From an uncultured Bacteroidaceae bacterium (GTDB lineage Bacteria; Bacteroidota; Bacteroidia; Bacteroidales; Bacteroidaceae), in NCBI GenBank assembly GCA_934293005.1, contig CAKQYA010000012.1:12161-76160 (forward strand): a DNA stretch of 64,000 nucleotides, in the 5' to 3' direction. Shown here one piece after another: positions 46,066 through 54,889 of the stretch. The translations under genes were made by a program, and so were the position numbers. The notes beneath the pieces are model-generated. The model was given only the letters and a program-made list of their open reading frames with translations. It was not told the DNA's origin and searched no databases. Each line of letters starts with the position of its first letter. Positions within the stretch are counted from its first letter, which is position 1.

Positions 46066-46839
46066 ATGGCATTATCAAATATAGAGAAACATTACAATAA
46101 GCATCCTGAAGACCTGCGCTTACAGAGAAGACATGGCATAGTCGAATTTGAGACCACCATGCATCACATACAGCGTTTGTTGCCTTCAGGCATGCATCTT
46201 CTCGATATAGGCGCAGGGACAGGCCGATACACATCAGCCCTCATGAAGAAAGGTTACAAAATGAAAGCCGTAGAACTTGTACGGCGCAATATAGAAGTGT
46301 TTCTCAAGCGCGAACCCACAGCCGATGTCATTCAAGGCGATGCACGAAACATGCCCTTCATCCCATCATCTTCATCAGACGCCACCCTGCTGCTCGGCCC
46401 ACTCTATCATCTTATAGGCGAAGAAGAAAAACTGAAAGCATTGAATGAAGCCAAACGCGTGACAAAACCAGGAGGACTGATATTTGTGGCCTACCTGATG
46501 AATGAATACAGCATCCTGTCTTATTGCTTTGATGAAGACCGGATAAGCGACCTCATGTCAAGAGGAGTTGTGGACAGCGAATTTCACATACAAGCGCACC
46601 AAGACGAACTATACGACTATGTCCGCTTAGAAGACATCAATCGTCTGAACGAGAAAGCCGGATTGGAACGAGTCACAATCTTCTCGCCCGACGGTGCATC
46701 TGATTATATGCGCACACGTCTCAATAAGATGAGCGATGAAACTTTTGCCCTTTTCATTGAATACCAGAAAACCATTTCCGAACGTTCTGACCTCATTGGT
46801 GCCGGAAGCCACGTTGTGGATGTTGTGAGGTCAAAATAA
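46066..46839 (+). CDS. Class I SAM-dependent methyltransferase
   Basis: 257 residues. Rossmann-type methyltransferase with the SAM-binding motif H-L-L-D-I-G-A-G-T-G-R-Y (about 45-56), motif II-like V-I-Q-G-D-A-R-N-M-P-F (about 90), and L-L-G-P-L-Y-H-L. Substrate cannot be told from sequence; small-molecule and protein methylases share this form. The ATG at 46066 is preferred to a TTG 18 bp upstream. Flanked by MITE-like repeats (B upstream, C downstream) and ended by its own terminator. Confidence 0.85.
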   Translation: MALSNIEKHYNKHPEDLRLQRRHGIVEFETTMHHIQRLLPSGMHLLDIGAGTGRYTSALMKKGYKMKAVELVRRNIEVFLKREPTADVIQGDARNMPFIPSSSSDATLLLGPLYHLIGEEEKLKALNEAKRVTKPGGLIFVAYLMNEYSILSYCFDEDRISDLMSRGVVDSEFHIQAHQDELYDYVRLEDINRLNEKAGLERVTIFSPDGASDYMRTRLNKMSDETFALFIEYQKTISERSDLIGAGSHVVDVVRSK

Positions 46840-46850
46840 ATCAAAAGCAC

Positions 46851-46904
46851 AAAAAGGCTGTCAGAACAAATAGGTGCTCAAATTTGTTCTGACAGCCTTT
46901 TTGT
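46851..46904 (+). terminator. Terminator after methyltransferase gene
   Basis: AAAAAGGCTGTCAGAACAAA pairs with TTTGTTCTGACAGCCTTTTT; ends in a T-rich run and, read the other way, also in T's. Confidence 0.85.
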
Positions 46905-46907
46905 TTT

Positions 46908-47272
46908 AACCTAATCGGTCATTAGGCAGAAAAAAAGATTTACTTAACGAATATTGCCTTCGGCATAGCTCAGCAAAACAATCCAGTTAAAGCACGTCTG
47001 CATAATTCTCTATTTAGTTTTTCAAAGCATGTGGCACCCATAAAAAAGTATCTTAGGATACTTGGCCAAGTATCCTAAGATACTTTGCGAAGTATCCTAA
47101 GATACTTTGCCATGTATCCTTACCCTCTTTTTTTGGACGAATAAATCATTGTGACTTTACCTTTGTAATTATACGCCCATAGGACGGAATGACTTTGGCC
47201 CAAACGGAGACAAGAATTGAAAAGAATAAACAATCCACAAACGGTTCAGGCTTAATGACCGATTGAGGTTTA
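46908..47272. mobile_element. MITE-like repeat, copy C
   Basis: About 365 bp. Left end AACCTAATCGGTCATTAG and right end TTAATGACCGATTGAGGTT are inverted repeats. Interior homologous to copy A (15481-15789). Contains 3.5 units of a 22-bp palindromic tandem repeat at 47046-47119. No gene inside. Lies between convergent methyltransferase and ispE genes; the right end is 30 bp from the ispE stop. Confidence 0.85.
47046..47119. repeat. 22-bp palindromic tandem repeat
   Basis: Units begin at 47046, 47068, 47090 and 47112 (partial). Each has AAGTATCCTAAGATACTT or a close variant, itself palindromic, plus a 4-nt spacer. Copy A of the same element has only about 1.5 units at about 15625. Confidence 0.9.
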
Positions 47273-47302
47273 TTGAATATGCAATATCCTTGCAAGAGAA
47301 TA

Positions 47303-48148
47303 TCAGTCTAAAGCTCTTTGCCTGCAGAACATTCCGCTGAACAATTCATCCACATTATCTACTGGTTCATCAAAGATGCCAAAAACACTTGAACCGCTGC
47401 CTGACATGCTTGCGTAAAGAGCACCTATATCATACATGCTGTCTTTTATAGCAGCAATCTCAGGATACTTTGAGAAAACGCTGTATTCAAAGTCATTAAC
47501 TACAGCATTCTTCCATTCTGCCACAGGTTGAGCAAGAAGCTCTGGAAGAGAAGCTGCAGGTTTCTGCACCTTCACCTTAGCATAAGCATCCTTAGTGGAA
47601 ACAAACACATCAGGCTTTACGAGCACAATATGTTTCCCTTTCAGGCTCAGCGACAAAGGATGAAACACATTGCCTATGCCTGTAGCGAACACAGGTTCAT
47701 TCTTAACGAAAAATGGGCAGTCGGCTCCAAGTCGCACGCAATAGTCCTCCATCTGCTTGACTGTCAAACCAAGATTGAATCGCTCATTAAGCGTTTTGAT
47801 GGTGAACGCTGCGTCAGATGAGCCTCCACCCAATCCTGCTCCTGTAGGAATATGTTTGTAAAGACCTATGCTTACAGGAGGTATGTCAAAGTCATGCTTC
47901 AGCAACTTGAATGCTCGCACCACAAGGTTGTCATCGGGCGTGCCGTCGAGCACAGTGCCTTTGACCTTCAGTTTGTAGCCACATGCAGGCACTCCATCCT
48001 CTTTATCCTCTTTATCCACTTCTTTCACCTCCAGCATGTCCTGAAGGCCAATTGGATAAAACACCGTTTCAAGGTTGTGGTAGCCGTCTTGACGTTTCTC
48101 CACGACATTCAGGCCAATGTTGATTTTTGCATTTGGATAGACTATCAT
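47303..48148 (-). CDS. ispE: 4-diphosphocytidyl-2-C-methyl-D-erythritol kinase
   Basis: 281 residues, GHMP kinase family. It phosphorylates CDP-ME in the non-mevalonate isoprenoid pathway. Signatures: A-K-I-N-I-G-L-N-V at the N-terminus (with M-I-V-Y-P-N before it), ATP loop P-T-G-A-G-L-G-G-G-S-S-D-A-A-F at about 95-109, and the C-terminal M-S-G-S-G-S-S-V-F-G. A ten-residue acidic/basic insert (K-E-V-D-K-E-D-K-E-D) lies near residue 45. Downstream of kduI on the same strand with a 115-bp gap. Confidence 0.95.
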   Translation of the reverse strand: MIVYPNAKINIGLNVVEKRQDGYHNLETVFYPIGLQDMLEVKEVDKEDKEDGVPACGYKLKVKGTVLDGTPDDNLVVRAFKLLKHDFDIPPVSIGLYKHIPTGAGLGGGSSDAAFTIKTLNERFNLGLTVKQMEDYCVRLGADCPFFVKNEPVFATGIGNVFHPLSLSLKGKHIVLVKPDVFVSTKDAYAKVKVQKPAASLPELLAQPVAEWKNAVVNDFEYSVFSKYPEIAAIKDSMYDIGALYASMSGSGSSVFGIFDEPVDNVDELFSGMFCRQRALD

Positions 48149-48263
48149 AATACAATGAGTGTTGTTGTCCGTATAATTATATAATGTATCTTTCTATACA
48201 CATTGCCATGTTTGTCTGCCAGAGCTTATGTGTCAACGCATCCAAACATGGCAACATATATCA

Positions 48264-49238
48264 TCATTTCAGCTCTGTGACCTTAATGACATCCTTATCG
48301 TTATAGTCGAGGTTTTCACCTGCCATGCCCCATATGAACGTATAATAATATGTGGCGCTTGCTGCGTGGATAGACCACTCCGGCGACATGATAGCCTGTT
48401 CGTTGTGAAGCCATACCACGCGCGATTCCTGCGGTTCACCCATGACATGAGCAATAGTCTGCGTTTCAGGCAGATTAAAGTAATAATATGCTTCAATACG
48501 GCGTCCATGTGTGTGAGGCGGCATTGTGTTCCATACAGAACCTGGCTCGAGCTGTGTCAGACCCATCTGCAACTGACATGGTCCTTCTTCCATCACATTA
48601 TTGACGATGAGCTGATAAATGGTGCGGCGGTTCGACTCCTCAAGCGAACCGAGGTTGCTCATCACCTTTGCCTTCAGCGACTGCACCTTGCCATTCTTGC
48701 GTCCGTCGAGAGTGATCCACTGCGTTTTGAAATGCTGGTGTGCAACAGCCGAGTTGATGTAGAACTTAGCAGGATTCTTAGCATCCTTCGAACGGAAGAT
48801 TATCTCCTTGTTTGAATCTAAGCTTGCACCCTTCTTGTCTTTGCCAAGGTTGCCACGGCCTATGTATAGCGCCTCTTTTGCTCCAAGAGGATATTCAACA
48901 CCGTCGACAACGACAACGCCGTCGCCAGCTGTATTGATGATGCCAATCTCACGGTTGTAAAGGAAATATGGAGCCTTGAGCGCATCAAACGTGTCGAGTT
49001 TGAGCTCTTTGTTCACAGGCATGGCACCGCCAAAGATGAAACGGTCATAAGTTGAGTAAGTGAGGTTGATTTCATCAGCTTTCATCACTTTCTCCATCAC
49101 GAAGCGCTCACGAAGAGTCTGCGTGTCATAATGCTTCACATCTGCAGGATGGCATGCTGTTTGAAACGACACGTTGACCTGTGCAGAAGCTGCCAACGTG
49201 CTGGCAGCAAGAGCTGCCGCAATAAATAGATTTTTCAT
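48264..49238 (-). CDS. kduI: 5-dehydro-4-deoxy-D-glucuronate isomerase with signal peptide
   Basis: 324 residues. KduI turns 5-keto-4-deoxyuronate, released from pectin or other polyuronides by lyases, into 2,5-diketo-3-deoxygluconate. Metal-ligand motif H-T-H-G-R-R-I-E-A-Y-Y-Y-F (E. coli: H-T-H-E-R-R-M-E-V), an upstream A-V-A-H-Q-H-F-K histidine pair and the C-terminal I-W-G-M-A-G-E-N are all present, so the active site looks whole. Oddity: the protein begins with a typical signal peptide (M-K-N-L-F-I-A-A-A-L-A-A-S-T-L-A-A-S-A-Q) before the usual KduI start, adding about 20 residues, whereas the E. coli enzyme is cytosolic. I infer a periplasmic isomerase. 55 bp downstream of a GatC-like permease gene. 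Confidence 0.9.
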   Translation of the reverse strand: MKNLFIAAALAASTLAASAQVNVSFQTACHPADVKHYDTQTLRERFVMEKVMKADEINLTYSTYDRFIFGGAMPVNKELKLDTFDALKAPYFLYNREIGIINTAGDGVVVVDGVEYPLGAKEALYIGRGNLGKDKKGASLDSNKEIIFRSKDAKNPAKFYINSAVAHQHFKTQWITLDGRKNGKVQSLKAKVMSNLGSLEESNRRTIYQLIVNNVMEEGPCQLQMGLTQLEPGSVWNTMPPHTHGRRIEAYYYFNLPETQTIAHVMGEPQESRVVWLHNEQAIMSPEWSIHAASATYYYTFIWGMAGENLDYNDKDVIKVTELK

Positions 49239-49293
49239 CAGTTGTTTTTTTTATTCTGTAGTTAATTAGTTTAAAATAAAGCCTGTATTCCTA

Positions 49294-50670
49294 TCACTTG
49301 TTTATCCTCTTTCTGTTCCATAGAAGAAGGCCCAATGTGAGTATGGTCAAGATGCCTGCACCTATATATTCAATGTAGCGCATGCATGCGTATATGAGGA
49401 AAGCTAAAGGTGAAGACGCAAAGTCGAGAGCTCCTGCCTTGAATCCGTCCGGCACCTTCACGGCTGCATCATCAGGATGAGCTGCGCTTACCATATGTGC
49501 AGCAGAAGTGAAGTTGTCACTCATCAGCGTCACAAAATAGAGGCCAATGGCCATGACCACAAGACCTACGATAAACGATTTCACCACATTGCCATTGGTG
49601 TAAGGAAGCACCATGACAAACACGTAAAACATGCCAGCAAGCGATGCAAGCGGCAAGAACTGATTGCCAGGGAGAAAGACAGCGAGCACGAGAGTGACTG
49701 GTATAAGCAACAAGCTGACGATAAGAGTTGTAGGATGTCCGATAACAAGAGCCGGAGACATTCCAATGTAAAACTCCTTCTTGTCGCCAAACTTCTTAGC
49801 TATGAGAGCGCGTGTCGTCTCGCTGATAGGCTTCAAGCCTTCTATAAACAGGCTCGTGATACGAGGTATGAGTTCCATGACGGCACCCATCTTTATGCCA
49901 AGTCCAAGGATTCCAGGTATGCCATCCACCACAGCGTCCCATGTAGGACACGCAAAACATCCAATAGCAATGCCAATGATGACACCAAGGAAAAGTGGCT
50001 CGCCAAACAAGCCAAACTTCTTCTTCATTCCCTCTGCGTCAATGTTGAGCTTGTCAAATCCAGGAATGAGATCCAATGCCTTGCCTATGACAATGGCAAA
50101 TGGTGTGAAGCCTTGGCAAAAAGGCTGAGGGATGGAAATGCCTTCCATGCCAGGATAGAAAGACTGGAATTTCTTTGCGGTGAGGTCGGCCATGACAAGC
50201 GTTATCACATAACATATTATTGCTGCAAAGAATCCCCATGCTACCGATTCGCCAGTGAGGAAGTATGTCACAGCTCCTATAAAAGCAAAATGCCAATAGT
50301 TCCACAAGTCAATGTTGACTGTGCGCGTGCATCCTAAAAGAATAAGCACCAGATTTACGGCAAGGCATACAGGAATGATGAAAGCGCCAACCGTTGTGTT
50401 GTAAGCCACAGATGCGGCAGCCGGCCATCCCATGTCAAACACGTTGAGCTCGAGTCCGTAAATCTCGACCACTTTGGCCAAGGCAGGCCCAAGGCTCGAT
50501 GTGAGCAGACCTGTGATGACACTCAAGCCAACAAAGCCTACTCCGACATAAAGGCCGCTCTTCAGCGCATTTGAAAATTTGTTGCCTATGCACACACCAA
50601 GTACGGTGAAAATGATAGGCATCATCACGGCCGCTCCAAGGCCGATGATATAAGCAAAAACTTGTTCCAT
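49294..50670 (-). CDS. GatC-like PTS EIIC permease without other PTS parts
   Basis: 458 residues, about 11-12 membrane helices. The sequence follows the galactitol-type EIIC family (GatC/SgcC): V-G-V-G-F-V-G-L near residue 45, V-F-D-M-G-W-P-A, V-N-I-D-L-W-N-Y-W-H, K-K-F-G-L-F-G-E-P-L, and P-A-L-V-I-G-H-P-T with L-P-G-N-Q-F-L-P later. In other bacteria this subunit works with phosphorylating EIIA and EIIB proteins, HPr and EI; none is in this window and Bacteroidetes mostly lack the system. It is probably a simple permease. It is paired with exported KduI, so the substrate may be a uronate derivative. Promoter box at 50706. Confidence 0.85.
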   Translation of the reverse strand: MEQVFAYIIGLGAAVMMPIIFTVLGVCIGNKFSNALKSGLYVGVGFVGLSVITGLLTSSLGPALAKVVEIYGLELNVFDMGWPAAASVAYNTTVGAFIIPVCLAVNLVLILLGCTRTVNIDLWNYWHFAFIGAVTYFLTGESVAWGFFAAIICYVITLVMADLTAKKFQSFYPGMEGISIPQPFCQGFTPFAIVIGKALDLIPGFDKLNIDAEGMKKKFGLFGEPLFLGVIIGIAIGCFACPTWDAVVDGIPGILGLGIKMGAVMELIPRITSLFIEGLKPISETTRALIAKKFGDKKEFYIGMSPALVIGHPTTLIVSLLLIPVTLVLAVFLPGNQFLPLASLAGMFYVFVMVLPYTNGNVVKSFIVGLVVMAIGLYFVTLMSDNFTSAAHMVSAAHPDDAAVKVPDGFKAGALDFASSPLAFLIYACMRYIEYIGAGILTILTLGLLLWNRKRINK

Positions 50671-50705
50671 TTAGATTTGTTAGTTAATTTATCACGTAAT
50701 TCATG

Positions 50706-50713
50706 CAAAGATA
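50706..50713 (-). promoter_or_regulatory. Promoter -7 box for gatC-like/kduI
   Basis: TATCTTTG on the minus strand, 36 bp upstream of the permease start. Confidence 0.65.
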
Positions 50714-51263
50714 ATAATTTTTAATGTTCCAATCATCATTTGGCAATGTTAATTTTGATTTCAAACAGGTGATTAAGCCTGCCACACACCATTATTGCGT
50801 GATTTCAAACTTTTGAGCTTTCTTATCTGGCATTAGTTGAACCGTCAAGCAGATTTGGGTTAAACCCAAATCGGTCATTAGACCGAAACAGGGAAATTAT
50901 CAGGACATTATTGCTTCTTTTCAACTCTTGTCAGCGTTTCTTTCGGCATCTTGCTTCCATTTGCGTTTCGACATAGCCCGCTATGCCTTCAACGCAACTG
51001 TCGCAACCTGCTCGAAACAAACACTAACAAGATTTAAAATCTAATGGCCGATTTGGGTTAAAAACAAGCCACAATAGCAACATGACATGGTCTTTGTGCA
51101 TGTTGATAAAAAAAGACAGACAGATTGATGAAGAAGAGACCACGAAACAGCCCATAATCCCTAATGGAATGAGACAATAATACAAAGATAGAAATATAGT
51201 ACAAAATCATCTTTACATATAAAATTTATAGTTAAAAATCTTGTTCAAGACAAATAAATATTT
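50714..51263. other. Intergenic region with MITE-like copy D
   Basis: No gene seen. It holds the repeat at 50863-51059; the sequence to its right is AT-rich and unremarkable. Confidence 0.5.
50863..51059. mobile_element. MITE-like repeat, copy D, shorter and inverted
   Basis: 197 bp bounded by AACCCAAATCGGTCATTAG and the inverted TAATGGCCGATTTGGGTT. The interior block CTTCTTTTCAACTCTTGTCA resembles the reverse complement of the right part of copies A and C, so this is a divergent or internally deleted copy in the opposite orientation. Just before it, GATTTGGGTT faces its left end. Confidence 0.7.
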
Positions 51264-51271
51264 TACATTTG
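51264..51271 (+). promoter_or_regulatory. Promoter -7 box for DUF4859 gene
   Basis: TACATTTG matches TAnnTTTG, about 80 bp upstream of the gene. Confidence 0.6.
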
Positions 51272-51353
51272 TTGATGACAAAATCAATTCAGCCATAAAA
51301 AACATTGATACTAATTGAACGTACATCATTATTAATCCTTAAACAAATCAAGT

Positions 51354-53810
51354 ATGAAAAAAAACCTTACCTCAATGCTATTCATCGCAGCATCGCTCTT
51401 TGCAAGCAGCGAAGCATGGGCCGATGGCAGTCATACTGTCAGCCTTCGATCAGAACAAATCGCATGGGGCACATCAAGCCAGTCGTTTGCCATGAGCGAC
51501 ATTGCAGCTGAGCTTGGCACCGACGCAGCCACACTCTACCAAACAATCCAGGATTGGAAGGCTGCAGGCTATGCGAACAACCTCTTCACCCTGAAACTCG
51601 AAGATGACTCATGGAGCTACGAACACGGCTCGGCTGGAGACGGCGCGTTCTACATCGGGCAAGACGGTTCATTCCACTCAGGATTCAGCGATGCCGCAGG
51701 CTACTGCCGCTTAGACTATGATGAAGAAAACATAAAAATCACCATTGGCCAGGTAGGCTCTGTGACAGAAGGAGACATCAAGTGCAGCGTGGCTCTCAAC
51801 CTCAACGACCAGATTGTGACCTTCGACGCCACACTCACCATTTTCGTTCCTGAAATAGACAAAGAGCCTGTCACCACCCTGTCTGACCTCAACATCGTGG
51901 GCCGTTACACATATACTACAACCGTTGAGCCACACACAGACTGGTCAACAGACAATGCTCCTGTGAAAGTGGAGGGAATCTGCGCCGCTCTCGGCATAGA
52001 CCCTGCTTACATGGAAAGCCATTTCAAGCCAATGCTCTACGCCAAGAGCTTCAACACGAGCAACGAGGCATGGGACGAGACTCTTGCACACGACTTCACA
52101 GCCACTCCATCACCAGGCTTCTGGTTCAACAGCGGAGTGTACACAGAGGGAGTGGAAGAAATGAGCAAGGAACTCACACATGGAGGCTGGCTCGGCACAA
52201 CAACCAACGTGGCTTACATCTGCAACCTCAGTTTCGATGCAGCCACAGAAACCATCAACGGACTTATAGGACAGTATCCTGATGCATGGAAGCTTGGCGA
52301 CAACCACACAGCAGACATCTATCTTGTATACGGCAGCAACGCCTATGTCATCACATACGACATCACAGTCAATGTTGACCTCAACAACACAATCGACAAA
52401 TACAACAGCGTTGGCTCTGAAGACATCACACTTGCACGCGATCCGCGAAAGGGTTGGTCCGAACTCGACGAAGTGACACTCGACACTACGAAGATAGCAG
52501 CTTTCTTCGGAGAAGATGTCAAATTTGAAGACCTTGCGCTCTACGGCACAGACAAATATGGCAACCTCACCAACAGCTACACAGCTGATGCTCCTGGATT
52601 CTGGCTCACCACCGATGGAACTGTCAAAGGTTTTGAAAATGGCGTTCAGTCATTCTTTGTTGATCTTGTGTCCGACACTATCCGCGCTGACGAGGAACAC
52701 CCCGAAATCTTCACAGTTGAGAAGAAACTGGCCTTTGGAAACATGCCAAACCTCTTCAAAGGCGGTGAAACATGCAAGGCGACACTATATCTCATCAAAG
52801 ATGACAAGTATTACGCATTCAACATCAACATGACCATCGACAAACCTTCCTACACCATCGCCGACTGCGAGATTGTGGAAGACTTGGACCTCAACGTCAA
52901 GCTCATACCAAACTCTTCGTCTTGGGAAACAGGCAAGACAGATGTTGCTTACCTCAACGATATCATCGGCACCACAGAGGGCATCTTCTATGGCGTGAAC
53001 CAATCAAACGAAATCACAAACGCTTATTCTGTTGCTGAAGCTACCAACACAGGCGGCGGCGGTTTCTGGATGTCGGCTCCTGATGAAAACGGCATGGCCT
53101 ACGCAGCAAGCTACTCAGGCGAAGGCGCATATGCCATCTGGTACTACAACAGCGTCATCACATGGTTCAACATTCCAGACAAGCCACAAGTAGGCGAAGT
53201 TCATCATGGCACATTCTACCTTGCAAACCTTTGGGACGGAAAAGCTGTGAAACTTAACGTGCACATCAAGTATGTTGACAAGATCATCAATGTGGCAGTT
53301 GCCGGCGAGGAAGACATCACTATCGCTTCACGTTCCGATGATGGAGAAAGCTACAGCTCCACAGAGGTGGATCTCACTAAGTGCGCAGAGACACTTGGAT
53401 GCACCACAGACGACATCATAATGAACGCAGAATGGTTCACGGTTGATGCCGACGGCAACGAATGCACCGACAATTTCACAGATGAGTTCGGCTATGCGTT
53501 CAACAAGGACGGCTACGCTGTGGCCGAAGGTGAGGACCAGGCATTCTTTGCAGGATTCTTCGACAATGAGCTTCGCGCATACGTTGTTGACGATGTTGAA
53601 GCGAAGTTCAATGCAGCAGTTTATGTGAGATTCAACGACAAGACTTACGGATTCAACCTTAACATCATGCCATCGCAAGCTGTCGGAATAGACAACGTCA
53701 AGACTGCTGACAAGACTGACGGACGCATCTACGACATCAGCGGCAAGCAGGCCACAAATGCCACTAACGGAATCGTCATCAGCAACGGTAAGAAATACAT
53801 CGAAAAGTGA
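51354..53810 (+). CDS. Large secreted protein with five DUF4859-like repeats
   Basis: 818 residues. Signal peptide (M-L-F-I-A-A-S-L-F-A-S-S-E-A-W-A). Five diverged repeats of about 150 residues, beginning near residues 28, 183, 350, 505 and 645; each opens with a beta strand, a W or T-rich turn, an L-G or I-G helix segment, and a G-F-W or G-A-F aromatic motif (F-W-F-N, F-W-L-T, F-W-M-S). This fits DUF4859, found in carbohydrate-related surface proteins of Bacteroidetes. The C-terminus (G-I-D-N-V... R-I-Y-D-I-S-G-K-Q... G-I-V-I-S-N-G-K-K-Y) is a Prevotella-type sorting or adhesive tail. No catalytic motif is visible. It is monocistronic. Confidence 0.82.
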   Translation: MKKNLTSMLFIAASLFASSEAWADGSHTVSLRSEQIAWGTSSQSFAMSDIAAELGTDAATLYQTIQDWKAAGYANNLFTLKLEDDSWSYEHGSAGDGAFYIGQDGSFHSGFSDAAGYCRLDYDEENIKITIGQVGSVTEGDIKCSVALNLNDQIVTFDATLTIFVPEIDKEPVTTLSDLNIVGRYTYTTTVEPHTDWSTDNAPVKVEGICAALGIDPAYMESHFKPMLYAKSFNTSNEAWDETLAHDFTATPSPGFWFNSGVYTEGVEEMSKELTHGGWLGTTTNVAYICNLSFDAATETINGLIGQYPDAWKLGDNHTADIYLVYGSNAYVITYDITVNVDLNNTIDKYNSVGSEDITLARDPRKGWSELDEVTLDTTKIAAFFGEDVKFEDLALYGTDKYGNLTNSYTADAPGFWLTTDGTVKGFENGVQSFFVDLVSDTIRADEEHPEIFTVEKKLAFGNMPNLFKGGETCKATLYLIKDDKYYAFNINMTIDKPSYTIADCEIVEDLDLNVKLIPNSSSWETGKTDVAYLNDIIGTTEGIFYGVNQSNEITNAYSVAEATNTGGGGFWMSAPDENGMAYAASYSGEGAYAIWYYNSVITWFNIPDKPQVGEVHHGTFYLANLWDGKAVKLNVHIKYVDKIINVAVAGEEDITIASRSDDGESYSSTEVDLTKCAETLGCTTDDIIMNAEWFTVDADGNECTDNFTDEFGYAFNKDGYAVAEGEDQAFFAGFFDNELRAYVVDDVEAKFNAAVYVRFNDKTYGFNLNIMPSQAVGIDNVKTADKTDGRIYDISGKQATNATNGIVISNGKKYIEK

Positions 53811-53858
53811 TTTTCCACATTCATGTAATGCAAAAAAAATCAAATACAACCATTTGAT

Positions 53859-53907
53859 GATAAATAAGAAAAGGAGGATGCTACGCATCCTCCTTTTCTT
53901 ATTTATC
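53859..53907. terminator. 23-bp perfect hairpin terminator
   Basis: Arms 53859-53881 and 53885-53907 are fully complementary (core AAGAAAAGGAGGATGC) with a 3-nt loop. An A/T-rich stem base gives a T-rich 3' side on both strands, so it can serve both the DUF4859 gene and the convergent gene. Confidence 0.75.
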
Positions 53908-53917
53908 ACTTTCATCA

Positions 53918-53943
53918 AACCCAAATCGGTCATTAGATTTGGG
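53918..53943. repeat. MITE-like terminus, copy E, collapsed
   Basis: AACCCAAATCGGTCATTAG is followed at once by ATTTGGG, so the two ends form a hairpin (CCCAAATC with GATTTGGG) with almost no interior, like a remnant of the family. Confidence 0.6.
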
Positions 53944-54002
53944 TAAAAAAATAGTCCGCTATGAAACGGACTAAATATTATTGCGCTTCCATGGCCGATG
54001 CA

Positions 54003-54776
54003 TCAGTCGGTATAAGCCTTGTTGACAGCTGTGAGGGCATTTTGCGTCTTAGGGAATCCTATGTATGGAAGCATGCCTGTAAGCACAGCCACCATCTCGT
54101 CCTTGCTTATCTTCATGTTCTTGCATCCCTGTCCGTGCATCTCAAGCTGTGGCTGAGCCACACCCATTGAAGCAAGCAAGCAGAATGTCACAAGCTCGCG
54201 GTGCTGCATGTCAATACCATTGCGCGTGTAGAAATCGCCAAAACAATAGCTTTCCATAAACTCCACAATGTGCTCCTGACCCTTGGGTGCCTCCTTTTCC
54301 ATCTTGTCGGCTGTGCCAGCACCAAAAATGCCGTCAATCCATTCGCGTCCTTTCTGAAGGCGTGTCTCCGGAGTGGTGGTGCTCTGGTCATCAAGCGGCA
54401 GCTTTATGTCATTGTCTTCAAATGCCAGATTCATCTCAAGCAGGAAATCAATCACTTTTGAGAATCCCACATATGGCACAGTTTGATAAACAACCTCACG
54501 TATCTCGCGTGGCTTGATGCCTACATTAAGGCACACATCAACATATGCCTTAAACTGGCGCATCGCATTACATCCAATAGTGCTTGCAAGAATGCACATG
54601 GCTCTTGTTTTCTCAAGCACCGGACCTTCAGTAAGCTTGAGAGCCTCATCAAACGCAAAATTATCGAAGAGCGTTGTCAGCTCAGGGTCTTTCTTCAATG
54701 TGTTGACCGTGTTGCGCTGAGAGAACAATCTTCTAATCTGCTGACGAGCATACTCACTAATTTTTATTTCCTTCAT
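54003..54776 (-). CDS. Carboxymuconolactone decarboxylase (CMD/AhpD-like) family protein
   Basis: 257 residues with two CMD-like helical domains (about 35-110 and 165-245). The first has T-R-A-M-C-I-L-A-S-T-I-G-C-N, the second R-E-L-V-T-F-C-L-L-A-S-M-G-V-A-Q-P-Q-L-E-M-H-G-Q-G-C. In this family a Cys-x-x-Cys or Cys/His site gives peroxidase or decarboxylase activity; here no CxxC is seen, but a C-N and an H-G-Q-G-C are. True reaction unknown. The promoter at 54882 gives a roughly 100-nt leader with an inverted repeat. Confidence 0.8.
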   Translation of the reverse strand: MKEIKISEYARQQIRRLFSQRNTVNTLKKDPELTTLFDNFAFDEALKLTEGPVLEKTRAMCILASTIGCNAMRQFKAYVDVCLNVGIKPREIREVVYQTVPYVGFSKVIDFLLEMNLAFEDNDIKLPLDDQSTTTPETRLQKGREWIDGIFGAGTADKMEKEAPKGQEHIVEFMESYCFGDFYTRNGIDMQHRELVTFCLLASMGVAQPQLEMHGQGCKNMKISKDEMVAVLTGMLPYIGFPKTQNALTAVNKAYTD

Positions 54777-54807
54777 GATTATGGTTATTTGATTATTCCG
54801 ATTCCAT

Positions 54808-54862
54808 CACCTCACATCCTCTTGGTGGACATAGGTTTCACTTCCACACTTCGTCTGAGGTG
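54808..54862 (-). promoter_or_regulatory. Inverted repeat in the leader of the CMD gene
   Basis: CACCTCA (54808-54814) pairs with TGAGGTG (54856-54862) inside the 5' leader. A direct repeat CATAGGTTT also lies in it. No known riboswitch is recognised. Confidence 0.3.
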
Positions 54863-54881
54863 CATAGGTTTATATTTAGGG

Positions 54882-54889
54882 CAAATATA
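54882..54889 (-). promoter_or_regulatory. Promoter -7 box for the CMD gene
   Basis: Reads TATATTTG on the minus strand, matching TAnnTTTG, 105 bp upstream of the start. Confidence 0.6.

Noticed and set aside
48228..48815. A 195-codon open frame antisense to kduI
   Set aside because: The kduI frame has intact active-site motifs, whereas this frame has none.
49477..50337. A 286-codon open frame antisense to the gatC-like gene
   Set aside because: Its composition mirrors the opposite strand of a membrane-protein gene and has no recognisable motif.
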